Below, in pieces: positions 1 through 8,815 of a DNA stretch of 64,000 nt. The notes beneath the pieces were generated by a model. The model saw only the letters and a program-made list of their open reading frames with translations. It did not search any database and had not been told where the DNA came from. The stretch covers positions 1 to 64,000 of the forward strand of contig NZ_JACLAU010000013.1 in assembly GCF_014230305.1 (NCBI RefSeq). The letters are read 5' to 3'. Position numbers and translations under genes: made by a program. The DNA is from Novosphingobium aerophilum (GTDB taxonomy: Bacteria > Pseudomonadota > Alphaproteobacteria > Sphingomonadales > Sphingomonadaceae). Each line of letters opens with the position of its first letter. Positions within the stretch are counted from its first letter, which is position 1.

Positions 1-60
1 CGGGCCCAAGCTCCCCAGCGGGCTGCTACGACCAAGGGGGACGCGGGCTCGCGAACGGGC

Positions 61-86
61 GGGAGGCTCCGCTAGCGGAGCCTCCC
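61..86. repeat. Perfect 26-bp palindrome
   Basis: The 13-base arms GGGAGGCTCCGCT and AGCGGAGCCTCCC abut with no spacer, which gives a very GC-rich cruciform or hairpin. No T-tract follows on either strand, so a classic intrinsic terminator is not certain. A gene-end hairpin or a REP-like element are the alternatives. Confidence 0.6.
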
Positions 87-335
87 GCAATCGCATCATG
101 CACCACTTTCAAGATACAAGGGGGACCACCGAAGGTGGTGGAGGGGTACTCTCCTTGGGGCACGGCAGCTGGCCAAGGCGGGGTGCCCATCCACCATCCT
201 GCGGATGGTCCCCCTCCCCCGGTGGGGGAGGATCTGAAAACGTCCGTTCCCCACCCGTTTCGGCCCTCCGTCGTTCAGGCGGAGTGGGTCAACCCCGCCG
301 GAACGACAGCCCCGCCTGATCCCCCAACGACAAGC

Positions 336-377
336 GGCGGGGTTCATGTCCGGTTGTGCCGGTCCATGAACCCCGCC
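336..377 (-). terminator. Likely hairpin terminator of the receptor gene
   Basis: A 13-bp perfect stem (GGCGGGGTTCATG at 336-348 with its complement at 365-377) encloses a 16-nt loop that itself holds two CCGG blocks. It lies about 75 bp beyond the stop codon of the minus-strand TonB-dependent receptor. There is no U-tract, so it may act as a 3'-end stabiliser rather than a true terminator. Confidence 0.4.
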
Positions 378-451
378 GTCTTGCCTTGCCTGTCCATGGG
401 GGAAGACAGGCACCGACAGGGCGACCCGTCGGGCTCTGCGCCGCTAGGGGC

Positions 452-3007
452 TCAGAACTTGTAGGCGACCTCCGCCCCGACCGTGCGCCGGGCGCCGGGG
501 GAGATGAACGATCCGCCGAACTCGATCGCCGGGATGACTTCGGCCAGGAACTTGCGGTTGAACAGGTTCCGGGCGAAGCCGGTCACCGTGACGTTGCCCA
601 TCTCCAGGCTGGCGCGCAGGTCCGCCACGGCGAAGGCGTTGCGGCGCGACAGCGAGTAGTTGGCATTGCCGGTCGACGGCGGGAAGGCCGACAGCGCGGA
701 GATCGGCAGCAGACCCGAGAAGATCGTCGGCCGCACCTGGTTCTGCACCGTGCTGAACCAGGTTGCCCCGGTGATGCGGTAATCGCCGCGCAGCAGGAAC
801 TTGCCGACGCCCTCGAAGTTGTGGGTGATCTCGGTGCCGAGGTTGATCGTGTAGTCGGCCGTGTAGGGTGACTTGTTGCCCACGGTGTAGGGGCGCGCGC
901 TGTTCTTCTTGATCTCGCTGTCGGTCAAGTTGGCCGAGCCGAACACGCGCCAGCCGGGGACCAGCCTGGCGTTGACGCTGAGTTCCGCGCCGGTGATGTC
1001 GACCCGATCGATGTTCGAGACGACGCGGAGCAGGCCGAAGCTGCCGACGAAGAATTCGAAGAACTGCATGTCGGTCACGCGGGTGTAGTAACCCGCCAGA
1101 TCGAAGGTCACCCGGTCATCGAACAGGCTGCCCTTGATGCCGACCTCGAACGCGCTCGACTTTTCGCGGCGGTACTGGTCGGTGATGTTGACGCCGGCAT
1201 TGATGGTGCCGGGGGTCACGCCATTGTTGAAGCTGGCATTGACCACCGCCGACGAGCCCTGGTTGTTGAAACCGCCGGACTTGAAGCCGATGCCCCAGTT
1301 GCCGTAGAAATTGAGGCCCTCGGTGGGCTTCCATGACAGGGTGATCTTGGGCTCGAGCAGCGAGAAGGTCTTCTGCGCGGGCTTGAGCGGGCCGAAGGCC
1401 TGGCCCGGGTTGATCGGGCCGCCGGTGAACGGATCGGTCGCGATCGGCACCAGCGAGCTGGTCTTGCGGCTTTCCGAGTCATACCGCAGCGCGAAGCCGG
1501 CGTTGACCTGGTCGCTGGGCTTCCATTCCACCGAGCCGAACCCGGCGAAGACGTCGGTCTTGAACTTGTCGGCCAGCAGCAGCGAGGTGGGGTTGGCGCT
1601 GTTCGGCGCGTTGTAGAGCTGCTTGATCACGCCCTGGCCAAGGTCGGCGCCCAGGCTGACGCCGGTGGTGCGATCGATGTTGAGGTAGTAGCCGCCGATC
1701 TGCCAGCTTACCGGGCCGCTGTCGTTCGAGACGAGCCGGATTTCGGCGCTGATGTCCTTCTGCTTGCGCAACTGGTACTGGATGCCGTCGCAGGTCGAGG
1801 GGCTGTACGGCCCGAAGGTGGAGCCGTTGGCCGGCGCGAACAGGAATGGCACCGGGATCTGGCCGATGAAGCCCGGCTGGTTGACCGCATAGCCGGTCAG
1901 CGCCGCGGTCGAGCTGAAGCACTTGTTGACTGCGGCCTGGCCCGCCGGGTTGCTGGCGCTGATGTAGCGGGCGAAGTCGGCCGAGGTGCCGTCGGCGACC
2001 AGGTCCTGGTTGATGTTCGAATAGAGCAGCCAGCCGATCAGCTTGGCCTTGCCGAGATCATGTTCCAGCTTGAGCGAGATGTCGAAGCTGGTCTGGTCGT
2101 TGGTCGGCCGGATGTTGCTGTAGAAGTTGAACGGGTGCTTGTTCACGTCCTCGTAGAAGGCCGGGTTGACCGCGCCGAAGTTGGGCAGGGCGAAGGCCGC
2201 GTTGAACGGCAGCGAGGCGCCGTGGAATTCCGCATAGCGGGCCTTGAGGTCCAGCTTGGTGTTGGCCCCGACATCGGCCATGATCCGGCCGTCGACCGAC
2301 CACGAGCGGTGATCGTCCACGACCGCGGCGTTGTTCAGGAACTTGTTGCGGAAGAACCCGTCCGTCCGGTCGTACATGCCCGACAGGACGAAGCCGACGC
2401 CTTCGCTCAGCGGCCCGGCGACATTGGCGCGCGCAACCCAGGTGTTGTTGTTGGCATAGGACAGCGCGGCGCCGCCTTCCAGGTGATCGCCCGGCTTGAT
2501 CGTCTGCACGACGATGGCGCCGGCCGCGGCGTTGCGGCCATAGATGGCGCCCTGCGGACCCTTGAGGATTTCGACCTGGCTGAGCGTTCCCTGGGCCTGG
2601 TTGAGCTGCGCGGTGTTGGTCTTGAGGATGCCGTCGACCACCAGCGCGACCGAGCTTTCCGCGTCGCGCGCGCCGTTCATGCCGCGGATGTTGATCTGGG
2701 TGTCACCCGCCTCGGCCGTACCGGTGACGATCGTGACGCCGGGGGTCAGCTTGGTGAAGTCCTCGGCCCGGGTCGCGCCGGTGCGGGCCAGGGCAGCGGC
2801 GGTCAGCACGGCGACCGATGCCGGCACGTCCTGCAGGCGCTCGCTCTGGCGGCGGGCGGTGACGATGATCTCCCCGCCTTCCTCATTGGCGCCTGCCGCG
2901 TCCTGGGCCAGGGCCGGGGCGCCGCCCAGCACGGTGGCCAGCGCAGAGGCGGAGAGGAGCCAGGCGGCCCCCGAACGGCGGGTGTTGCCAAGCGAACTCA
3001 TGCTCAT
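452..3007 (-). CDS. TonB-dependent outer-membrane receptor
   Basis: An 851-residue outer-membrane active transporter. The start is the ATG at 3007, behind an AGGGAG Shine-Dalgarno, not the upstream in-frame ATG at 3085, which has an arginine-rich leader. An N-terminal signal peptide (hydrophobic core then ALAQ) is followed by a TonB-box-like EIIVTARR and a plug domain beginning with QDVPASVAVL. The long beta-barrel ends in an aromatic residue (EVAYKF), as expected for BAM insertion. It is divergent from the GntR regulator with a shared 143-bp control region. Context suggests that it imports the substrate handled by the HmgL/HyuAB/CaiB operon on the other side. The substrate cannot be read from the sequence. 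Family assignment is firm, the partnership is inferred. Confidence 0.95.
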   Translation of the reverse strand: MSMSSLGNTRRSGAAWLLSASALATVLGGAPALAQDAAGANEEGGEIIVTARRQSERLQDVPASVAVLTAAALARTGATRAEDFTKLTPGVTIVTGTAEAGDTQINIRGMNGARDAESSVALVVDGILKTNTAQLNQAQGTLSQVEILKGPQGAIYGRNAAAGAIVVQTIKPGDHLEGGAALSYANNNTWVARANVAGPLSEGVGFVLSGMYDRTDGFFRNKFLNNAAVVDDHRSWSVDGRIMADVGANTKLDLKARYAEFHGASLPFNAAFALPNFGAVNPAFYEDVNKHPFNFYSNIRPTNDQTSFDISLKLEHDLGKAKLIGWLLYSNINQDLVADGTSADFARYISASNPAGQAAVNKCFSSTAALTGYAVNQPGFIGQIPVPFLFAPANGSTFGPYSPSTCDGIQYQLRKQKDISAEIRLVSNDSGPVSWQIGGYYLNIDRTTGVSLGADLGQGVIKQLYNAPNSANPTSLLLADKFKTDVFAGFGSVEWKPSDQVNAGFALRYDSESRKTSSLVPIATDPFTGGPINPGQAFGPLKPAQKTFSLLEPKITLSWKPTEGLNFYGNWGIGFKSGGFNNQGSSAVVNASFNNGVTPGTINAGVNITDQYRREKSSAFEVGIKGSLFDDRVTFDLAGYYTRVTDMQFFEFFVGSFGLLRVVSNIDRVDITGAELSVNARLVPGWRVFGSANLTDSEIKKNSARPYTVGNKSPYTADYTINLGTEITHNFEGVGKFLLRGDYRITGATWFSTVQNQVRPTIFSGLLPISALSAFPPSTGNANYSLSRRNAFAVADLRASLEMGNVTVTGFARNLFNRKFLAEVIPAIEFGGSFISPGARRTVGAEVAYKF

Positions 3008-3110
3008 CACGTCACTCCCTGTTGTCAGCGGCTGCCGCGGATCTCGCCGGCGTTTCCGCACCCCCATGCGCCGCCATACCCTCAAGCGGCATCTTGCAAG
3101 TGGGAGGCTA

Positions 3111-3120
3111 TTGTATACAA
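3111..3120. promoter_or_regulatory. Putative GntR/FCD operator
   Basis: TTGTATACAA is a perfect 10-bp palindrome of the type bound by FadR-subfamily GntR regulators. It is centred about 35 bp upstream of the gntR start codon and about 108 bp upstream of the divergent receptor start. One site could control both genes, with autoregulation of gntR. Confidence 0.65.
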
Positions 3121-3150
3121 AGATGCCTCGTCAAGTGATTTGAGGGCCAA

Positions 3151-3912
3151 ATGTCCCGCGCATCCGATCGCGCCTACAACCTGATCCGGGGAATGATCCT
3201 GTCGGGCGAGCTTGGCCCGGGCAGTCAGCTCGCCGAAGAGGCCCTGGCGGTGCTGTGCGATGTGTCGCGCACGCCGATCCGGGATGCCCTCCGGCGGCTA
3301 GAGGCTGACCTGCTGATCCGTCGCACCGGGACGCAGCGGAGCTTCGTGGCCGATTGGTCGCTGAGCGACATCGAGGACGGTTTCGAGCTGCGCGGCATGC
3401 TCGAGGCCCATGCCGCGCGCCGCGCCTGCCAGCGCATGGACGATCGCGCGCTGGCCCGTCTGCGCGGCTGCAATGCCCGAATTCGCGTGGCTATCGAACG
3501 ATCGGAGCCGGATGTCGGCGGGTTCATGGACGCCAATCGCGAGTTTCATGCGGTGGTGCTGGAGCAGGCCGCTTCGCGGCGCCTCTCCGCCCTGCTGGGG
3601 ACCTTGGTGGAGCAGCCCGTGGTCCGGCGGACCGCCGAGCATTACGGTTCGGACCAGTTGTGGCAGTCGTGGAGCGAGCACGACGAACTGATCGCTGCCT
3701 TCGCCCGGCGGGACAGTGTCTGGGCCGAGGCGGTGATGCAGGGGCACATCCGCCGCGCGTTCCACACCTATGCCGATGCCCATAAGGGCAGGTCGGGGGA
3801 GCCGCGCTATCCGGTGCACGATAATTGTATCCAGAACGATGGCCGGAGCGGTACGGGGCCGGCTAACGACGATTCGGGCCGTGGCAATGCCGCGGTGGCA
3901 CGGGAAAGATGA
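3151..3912 (+). CDS. GntR family regulator, FCD subfamily
   Basis: A 253-residue transcription factor. Residues about 5-70 form the GntR winged helix (LIRGMILSGELGPGSQL, then VSRTPIRDALRRLE). Residues about 75-210 form an all-helical FCD effector domain with FELRGMLE and the FHAVVLE helix, which normally binds an organic acid and a metal. GAGGGCC precedes the ATG at 3151. The protein probably represses the divergent TonB receptor and its own downstream catabolic operon until the substrate is present. From residue about 212 the tail is low in hydrophobics and does not look like FCD sequence. It also contains a degenerate copy of the operator, as though former spacer DNA were being read through. 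The stop lies just before the next start, so the genes are probably cotranscribed. Confidence 0.92.
   Translation: MSRASDRAYNLIRGMILSGELGPGSQLAEEALAVLCDVSRTPIRDALRRLEADLLIRRTGTQRSFVADWSLSDIEDGFELRGMLEAHAARRACQRMDDRALARLRGCNARIRVAIERSEPDVGGFMDANREFHAVVLEQAASRRLSALLGTLVEQPVVRRTAEHYGSDQLWQSWSEHDELIAAFARRDSVWAEAVMQGHIRRAFHTYADAHKGRSGEPRYPVHDNCIQNDGRSGTGPANDDSGRGNAAVARER
3825..3834. promoter_or_regulatory. Degenerate second GntR-type site
   Basis: TTGTATCCAG matches the palindrome at 3111-3120 in 8 of 10 positions. It lies inside the 3' end of gntR, about 80 bp before the lyase start. It could be an auxiliary operator for the catabolic genes, but an AT-rich 10-mer in this position could be chance. 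Confidence 0.3.
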
Positions 3913-3914
3913 CC

Positions 3915-4847
3915 ATGGCCATTCACGACACCATCCCTGACCGGATCGAGCTCGTCGAGGTGGGCCCGCGCGACGGGCTGCAGAACGAGAAGGTGCTGAT
4001 CGAGACCGCCGACAAGCTCGCGCTGGTTGGCCGGGCGATCGCCGCGGGGGCGCGGCGCATCGAGGTCACCAGCTTCGTCAACCCGCGGCGGGTGCCCCAG
4101 ATGGCCGACGCCGACGCGGTCTGTGCCGGTCTGCCCGAGCGCGATGACGTAGCCTACATCGGGCTGGTCCTGAATGCCCGCGGCGCCGAGCGCGCGATTG
4201 CCACCGGGCGGATCGATCAGCTCGGCGCGGTCTGCGTCGCGACCGATGCCTTCGCCATCGCCAACCAGGGCCAGACCAGCGATGAATCGGCCGAGGCGGC
4301 GATGGAGATCGTCGCCATGGCCAAGGCGGCCGGCCTGTCGGGCCAGGTCACGATCGCGGCGTCGTTCGGCTGCCCGTTTGCGGGGCGCGTGGAAGAGGCG
4401 CGGGTGATCGAGCTGGCTGCGCGGCTGGCGGCGGCCGGGCCGGTCGAGATCGCGATCGCCGACACGATCGGCTGCGGCAATCCGGCGCAGGCCGCGCGTC
4501 TGGTGGCCGGGGTGCGGCAAGTGGCGCCGGGCCTGCCCGTCCGGGTCCACTTCCACAACACCCGTGGCAGCGGGCTGGCCAATGTCTGGGCGGCGGTGCT
4601 GGCCGGTGCCAGCGTGGTCGATGCGTCGATCGGCGGGATCGGCGGCTGCCCCTTCGCCCCCGGGGCGGCGGGCAATGTCGCCAGCGAGGACGTGGTCTAC
4701 ATGCTTGAGCGGGCTGGAGTGGCCACGGGCATCGACCTGCCGGAAATCATCGCCGCCAGCCAGTGGCTGGGCGGCATCATGGGACGGACCCTGCCGGGCA
4801 TGGCGGCGCGCGCGCCGCTGTTCCCGCAGGCAATCGAGGGAGCTTGA
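3915..4847 (+). CDS. HMG-CoA lyase-like aldolase (DRE-TIM family)
   Basis: A 310-residue protein of the HMG-CoA lyase group of DRE-TIM metallolyases, which cleave 3-hydroxy-3-methylglutaryl-CoA or related hydroxyacyl-CoAs into acetyl-CoA and a ketoacid. It has the N-terminal VGPRDGLQNE metal/substrate motif, EVTSFVNP, the FHNTRG metal-ligand strand near residue 205, and the signature GGIGGCPFAPGAAGN with the catalytic cysteine. The ATG at 3915 has GGGAAAG at good spacing. The in-frame ATG at 3909 overlaps the gntR stop and is an alternative. HyuA follows after 5 bp. Because the neighbours are an amide hydrolase set and a CoA-transferase, its true substrate may be a different branched hydroxyacyl-CoA. 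Confidence 0.92.
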   Translation: MAIHDTIPDRIELVEVGPRDGLQNEKVLIETADKLALVGRAIAAGARRIEVTSFVNPRRVPQMADADAVCAGLPERDDVAYIGLVLNARGAERAIATGRIDQLGAVCVATDAFAIANQGQTSDESAEAAMEIVAMAKAAGLSGQVTIAASFGCPFAGRVEEARVIELAARLAAAGPVEIAIADTIGCGNPAQAARLVAGVRQVAPGLPVRVHFHNTRGSGLANVWAAVLAGASVVDASIGGIGGCPFAPGAAGNVASEDVVYMLERAGVATGIDLPEIIAASQWLGGIMGRTLPGMAARAPLFPQAIEGA

Positions 4848-4852
4848 ACGGG

Positions 4853-6901
4853 ATGGGTTATCGTCTGGGTGTCGACGTCGGCGGCACGTTTACCGACCTC
4901 CTGCTGTTCGACACGGCAAGCGGGGCCTTCTGGCGGCACAAGACGCCCTCGACGCCGCACGATTCGTCGGAGGGCATTCTCAACGGCGTGACCGCGATCT
5001 GCGCGAATGCCGGGGTCCAGCCCGCGGACATCGACTTTTTCCTGCACGGCACCACCGTGGCCACCAATGCCGTGCTGGAAGGCAAGGGCGCGCGGGTCGG
5101 CCTGGTGACCACCGAGGGCTATCGCCACGTGATGCAGATCGCGCGATCCTTCGTGCCCGGCGGCCTGGCCGGCTGGATCATCTGGCCCAAGCCGACCCCG
5201 CTCGCCGCGCTGGAAGACACCGTCACGATCAAGGGACGGATGACCGCCGAGGGCACCGAACTGCGCCCGATCGACGATGCCGACATCCGGACCGCGCTGG
5301 GCTGCCTGAAGGGCCAGGGGGTCGAGGCGGTGACCGTGTCGCTGATCAACGCCTATGCCAACGGTGCGCATGAGAAGCGCGTGGGCGAACTGGCGGCCGA
5401 GATCCTCCCGGGCGTGCCGGTTTCGCTCAGCCATGAGGTCCTGCCCGAGATGCAGGAGTACGAACGGACGCTGACCACGGTGGCCAACGCTGCCGTGCGG
5501 CCGGTGGTGGGCAAGTACGTCTCCAACCTGCGCAGCCGCCTGGCCGAGGCGGGCATGGCGGGCAACCTCTCGCTGCTGCGCTCGGACGGCGGCCTGATGT
5601 CGGCCCACAAGGCCGAGGAGCAGCCGGTCAACATCCTGATGTCCGGCCCGGCCGGCGGGGTCACCGGCGCGCTGTGGGTGGCGCGCAATGCCGGGCTGAA
5701 GAACATCCTGACGCTCGACGTGGGCGGCACCAGCACCGACGTGGCGCTGATCGAGAACCTCGAGCCGCGCCGCCAGCGTGAGACCGAGGTGGGCCACCTG
5801 AAGGTCCGCGCTTCGGCGCTCGACGTGAAGACCGTCGGCGCGGGCGGCGGCTCGATCGCCTACGTGCCCGAACTGACCAAGGCCCTGCGCGTCGGCCCCC
5901 AGTCGGCCGGCGCGGTGCCGGGGCCGGTCGCTTACGGCAAGGGCGGCACCCTGCCGACCGTGACCGACGCCAACGTGGTGCTGGGCTACCTGCCCGAGAA
6001 CCTGCTCGGCGGCACCTTCCAGCTCGACCGCGAGGGCGCGAAGCAGGCGGTGCAGACCATCGCCGACGCGCTGGGCATCGATCTGATGGCCGCCGCGCGC
6101 GGGATCATCGATATCGTCAATGAGAACATGTTCGGCGCGCTGCGCATGATCTCGGTCCAGCAGGGCTACGATCCGCGCCACTTCGCGCTGATGGGCTTCG
6201 GCGGGGCGGGGCCGCTTCACGTCAATGCCGTGGCTCGGCTGATGGGCTCGTGGCCGGCGGTCTCGCCGGTCTCGCCGGGCGTGCTCTGCGCCCTGGGCGA
6301 CGCCACCACGCGGATGCGCACCGAGACCGCTCGCTCGTTCTCGCGCCTGGCCAGCAGCGCCACGGCGGAGGAGCTGATCGGCATTCTGGACGAGATGGCG
6401 GCCCAGACCCGCGCCGACCTGATGGCCGATGGCGTGCCCGAGGCCGAGATCACCAGCGAGTTCGAAATCGACGTGCGCTATGCCGGTCAGGCCTTCGAGG
6501 TGCCGCTCACGATCACCGCGGATGTGCTCCGGGCCGATGGCATTGCCGGAATCCTCGCCCGCTTCGACGAGGAGCACCACCGGCTGTTCACCTTCAACAT
6601 GGACACCCCGCACGAGATCGTGAACCTGCGCGCCGTCGCCATGGGCCGCCCACTCGACCTGCCGGCGGCGGAGCTGCCCAAGGGCGACGGCAACCCGATC
6701 GCCGCCAAGATGCGCGATCACACGCTGTGGATGGACGGGCGAGAGCAGGCGGCGGTGATCTATGACCGCGCCAAACTGCGGCAGGGCGATGTCATCCCGG
6801 GGCCGGCGATCGTGTGCGAGATGGATTCGACCACGCTGATCGAAAGCGGCTGCGTCGCCACGGTCGACGCGGTCGGCAACATTCTCATCAACCTGGCCTG
6901 A
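4853..6901 (+). CDS. Hydantoinase/oxoprolinase family, subunit A
   Basis: A 682-residue HyuA-type subunit. The N-terminus GVDVGGTFTDLLLFD is the ASKHA-like ATP-binding fold of the hydantoinase A/5-oxoprolinase family. It is followed by the HGTTVATNAVLE motif, TLDVGGTSTDVAL near residue 290, and AGGGSIA. These enzymes couple ATP hydrolysis to opening of a cyclic amide or to carboxylation (5-oxoprolinase, N-methylhydantoinase, acetone carboxylase). The start at 4853 follows GAGGGAG. It is an obligate partner of the next gene, 15 bp downstream. With an N-carbamoylsarcosine-amidase-like hydrolase in the same operon, N-methylhydantoinase-type ring opening is the best guess. Substrate specificity within this family cannot be read by eye. 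Confidence 0.92.
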   Translation: MGYRLGVDVGGTFTDLLLFDTASGAFWRHKTPSTPHDSSEGILNGVTAICANAGVQPADIDFFLHGTTVATNAVLEGKGARVGLVTTEGYRHVMQIARSFVPGGLAGWIIWPKPTPLAALEDTVTIKGRMTAEGTELRPIDDADIRTALGCLKGQGVEAVTVSLINAYANGAHEKRVGELAAEILPGVPVSLSHEVLPEMQEYERTLTTVANAAVRPVVGKYVSNLRSRLAEAGMAGNLSLLRSDGGLMSAHKAEEQPVNILMSGPAGGVTGALWVARNAGLKNILTLDVGGTSTDVALIENLEPRRQRETEVGHLKVRASALDVKTVGAGGGSIAYVPELTKALRVGPQSAGAVPGPVAYGKGGTLPTVTDANVVLGYLPENLLGGTFQLDREGAKQAVQTIADALGIDLMAAARGIIDIVNENMFGALRMISVQQGYDPRHFALMGFGGAGPLHVNAVARLMGSWPAVSPVSPGVLCALGDATTRMRTETARSFSRLASSATAEELIGILDEMAAQTRADLMADGVPEAEITSEFEIDVRYAGQAFEVPLTITADVLRADGIAGILARFDEEHHRLFTFNMDTPHEIVNLRAVAMGRPLDLPAAELPKGDGNPIAAKMRDHTLWMDGREQAAVIYDRAKLRQGDVIPGPAIVCEMDSTTLIESGCVATVDAVGNILINLA

Positions 6902-6916
6902 GGGGGAGACACGACC

Positions 6917-8803
6917 ATGCCCGCCACCATTGTCGAGACCAATCCGACCCCTTTCGCCCGCATCGCGATCGATCCGGTGACGCTGGACATCATTGAGAAC
7001 GCGCTGCGCAATGCCCGCATCGAGATGGATGCGACGCTGGTTCGCACCGCCATGTCGCCCGGCATCCGCGAACAGGGTGACGCCTTTCCGCTGATCGCCG
7101 ACCACACCGGCAAGATGATCGTCGGCCAGTTCGGCAGCTTCATCGACGGCTTCCTCAAGGGCTACACCGGCACGCTGGAGGACGGGGACATGATCTTCCT
7201 GTCCGATCCCTATTCGTGCGAGGGCGCGGTCAGCCACGCCAACGACTGGCTGGTGCTCTATCCGGTGTTCAAGGACGGCCGGCTGCTCGCCTACACGGCG
7301 ATGTTCGGCCACATGAGCGACATCGGCGGCAGCGTGGTCGGATCGATGCCGATCAAGGCGCGCTCGATCTTCGAGGAAGGGGTGCGCATCCCGCCGGTGA
7401 AAATCTGGAAGAAGGGCGAATACAATGAGGAGGTGATCCGCGTGATCATGCACCAGGTGCGCAAGCCCGACTGGTGCCAGGCCGATCTCAACGCGATCAT
7501 CGCCTCGTGCCGGGTGGCCGCGCGGCGCGTGATCGAAATGGCCGACCGCTTCGGCGACGACGTCTACGTCTCGGCGACGCAGGAACTGCTCGCCCGCAAC
7601 CACCGCGCGATGCAGGCCCTGATCGGCATGGCGATCGCCGAGGAGCCGGTGAGCTTCGAGGACTATATCTGCGACGATGGCGTGGGGCAGGGCCCCTACC
7701 GGATCAAGTGCACGATGTGGCGCGAGGGCGAGAAGGTCGTGCTCGATTTCGCAGGGACCGATCCCCAGAGCAGCGCCTCGATCAACTTCTACCTGAACGA
7801 GAACATGTTCAAGATGTTCTTCGGCATCTACATGATCATGGTCTTCGATCCGCAGATCCTGTTCAACGACGGGTTCTACGATCTGATCGACGTGCGCATC
7901 CCGGAAGGATCGCTGCTGAAGCCGAAGTTCCCGGCCGCACTGTCGGGCCGGACCCATGCGCTGGGGCGGATCTTCGACATTCTCGGCGGCTTGCTCGGGC
8001 AGAAGACGCCGGAGTTCCTCAACGCCGCCGGGTTCTCGTCATCGCCGCACCTGTTCTATTCGGGCAACGACACCCGCCTGGGCAAGAATGGCGAATGGTT
8101 CCAGTTGTTCCAGATCGGCTTCGGCGGCATCCCGGGCCGGCCGATGGGCGACGGTCCCGACGGCCATTCGCTGTGGCCGGGGTTCACCAACGTCCCCAAC
8201 GAGTTCCTCGAGCGCTATTTCCCGATGGTGATCGAACGCTACGAGTGCGAGCCCGACAGCGGCGGCGCCGGCCTGCATCGCGGCGGCAATGGCATCCGCA
8301 TGACGTACCGTTTCCTGGCGGACGGCACGATCTCGATCCACGACGATCGCTGGTTCGTGCCGCCCTGGGGGGTCAACGGCGGCGAGCCCGGCAAGCGCGC
8401 TCGCAAGATCATCGAAAAGCCGGACGGCAGCCAGACGATCGTCGGCAACAAGGTTGAGGAGCTGACGGTCGAGGCCGGCGATCAGCTCCACTTCATCACC
8501 TGGGGTGGGGGCGGCTGGGGCGACCCGTTCGACCGCGATCCGGCGCTGGTCGGGAAGGAAATCATCCAGGGCCTCGTCACGCCGGAGGGCGCGCGCGAGT
8601 ACGGGGTGGTCGCCGATGCCGGGGGCAAGGTGGATGAGGCGGCGACTGCAGCCTTGCGTGCCGATCTGCGCGCCCGGCGGGCACCGCTCGAAACGTTCAA
8701 TTTCGGTCCGGGCATCGATGCCCTGCGCGCCAATTGCCTGGCCGAAACCGGTTTGCCTGCGCCGGTCCAGCCGGTCTGGCCCTTGGCCGTAGCGGCCGAA
8801 TAG
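6917..8803 (+). CDS. Hydantoinase/oxoprolinase family, subunit B
   Basis: A 628-residue HyuB-type subunit that pairs with HyuA. Family marks are the opening DPVTLDIIENALRN, SPGIREQGDAFP, a long central domain with GMSD-like HMSDIGG, and a glycine-rich GGGGWGDPFDRDP near residue 535. A GGGGAG Shine-Dalgarno precedes the ATG. In characterised relatives subunits A and B together form the ATP-dependent amidohydrolase or carboxylase. Its position between hyuA and a CoA-transferase places it in the middle of one transcript from gntR to the isochorismatase-family gene. It is full length with no disruption seen. Confidence 0.92.
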   Translation: MPATIVETNPTPFARIAIDPVTLDIIENALRNARIEMDATLVRTAMSPGIREQGDAFPLIADHTGKMIVGQFGSFIDGFLKGYTGTLEDGDMIFLSDPYSCEGAVSHANDWLVLYPVFKDGRLLAYTAMFGHMSDIGGSVVGSMPIKARSIFEEGVRIPPVKIWKKGEYNEEVIRVIMHQVRKPDWCQADLNAIIASCRVAARRVIEMADRFGDDVYVSATQELLARNHRAMQALIGMAIAEEPVSFEDYICDDGVGQGPYRIKCTMWREGEKVVLDFAGTDPQSSASINFYLNENMFKMFFGIYMIMVFDPQILFNDGFYDLIDVRIPEGSLLKPKFPAALSGRTHALGRIFDILGGLLGQKTPEFLNAAGFSSSPHLFYSGNDTRLGKNGEWFQLFQIGFGGIPGRPMGDGPDGHSLWPGFTNVPNEFLERYFPMVIERYECEPDSGGAGLHRGGNGIRMTYRFLADGTISIHDDRWFVPPWGVNGGEPGKRARKIIEKPDGSQTIVGNKVEELTVEAGDQLHFITWGGGGWGDPFDRDPALVGKEIIQGLVTPEGAREYGVVADAGGKVDEAATAALRADLRARRAPLETFNFGPGIDALRANCLAETGLPAPVQPVWPLAVAAE

Positions 8804-8815
8804 GGAGTTCGGGAC

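Larger units (their letters stand above)
1..451. other. Gene-free, hairpin-rich stretch
   Basis: No open frame here has a recognisable domain, a ribosome binding site or alphaproteobacterial codon character. The stretch is instead full of short inverted repeats: 61-86, 125-139 (ACCACC/GGTGGT), 194-208 (CCATCC/GGATGG), 213-231 (CCTCCCCC/GGGGGAGG) and 336-377. The first 75 bases are open in frame 1 up to a TAG inside the 61-86 palindrome, so they could be the tail of a gene that begins outside the window. That cannot be decided from the fragment. Confidence 0.6.

Noticed and set aside
135..464. Small open frames in the first 450 bases
   Set aside because: Several overlapping frames on both strands are open only because of high GC. 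None has a ribosome binding site, hydrophobic pattern or known motif, and they cross strong hairpins.
4697..7957. Antisense open frame of 1,086 codons over hyuA
   Set aside because: It lies opposite well-supported hyuA and hyuB, is rich in His, Arg and Asp as expected for reverse reading of high-GC codons, and has no domain.
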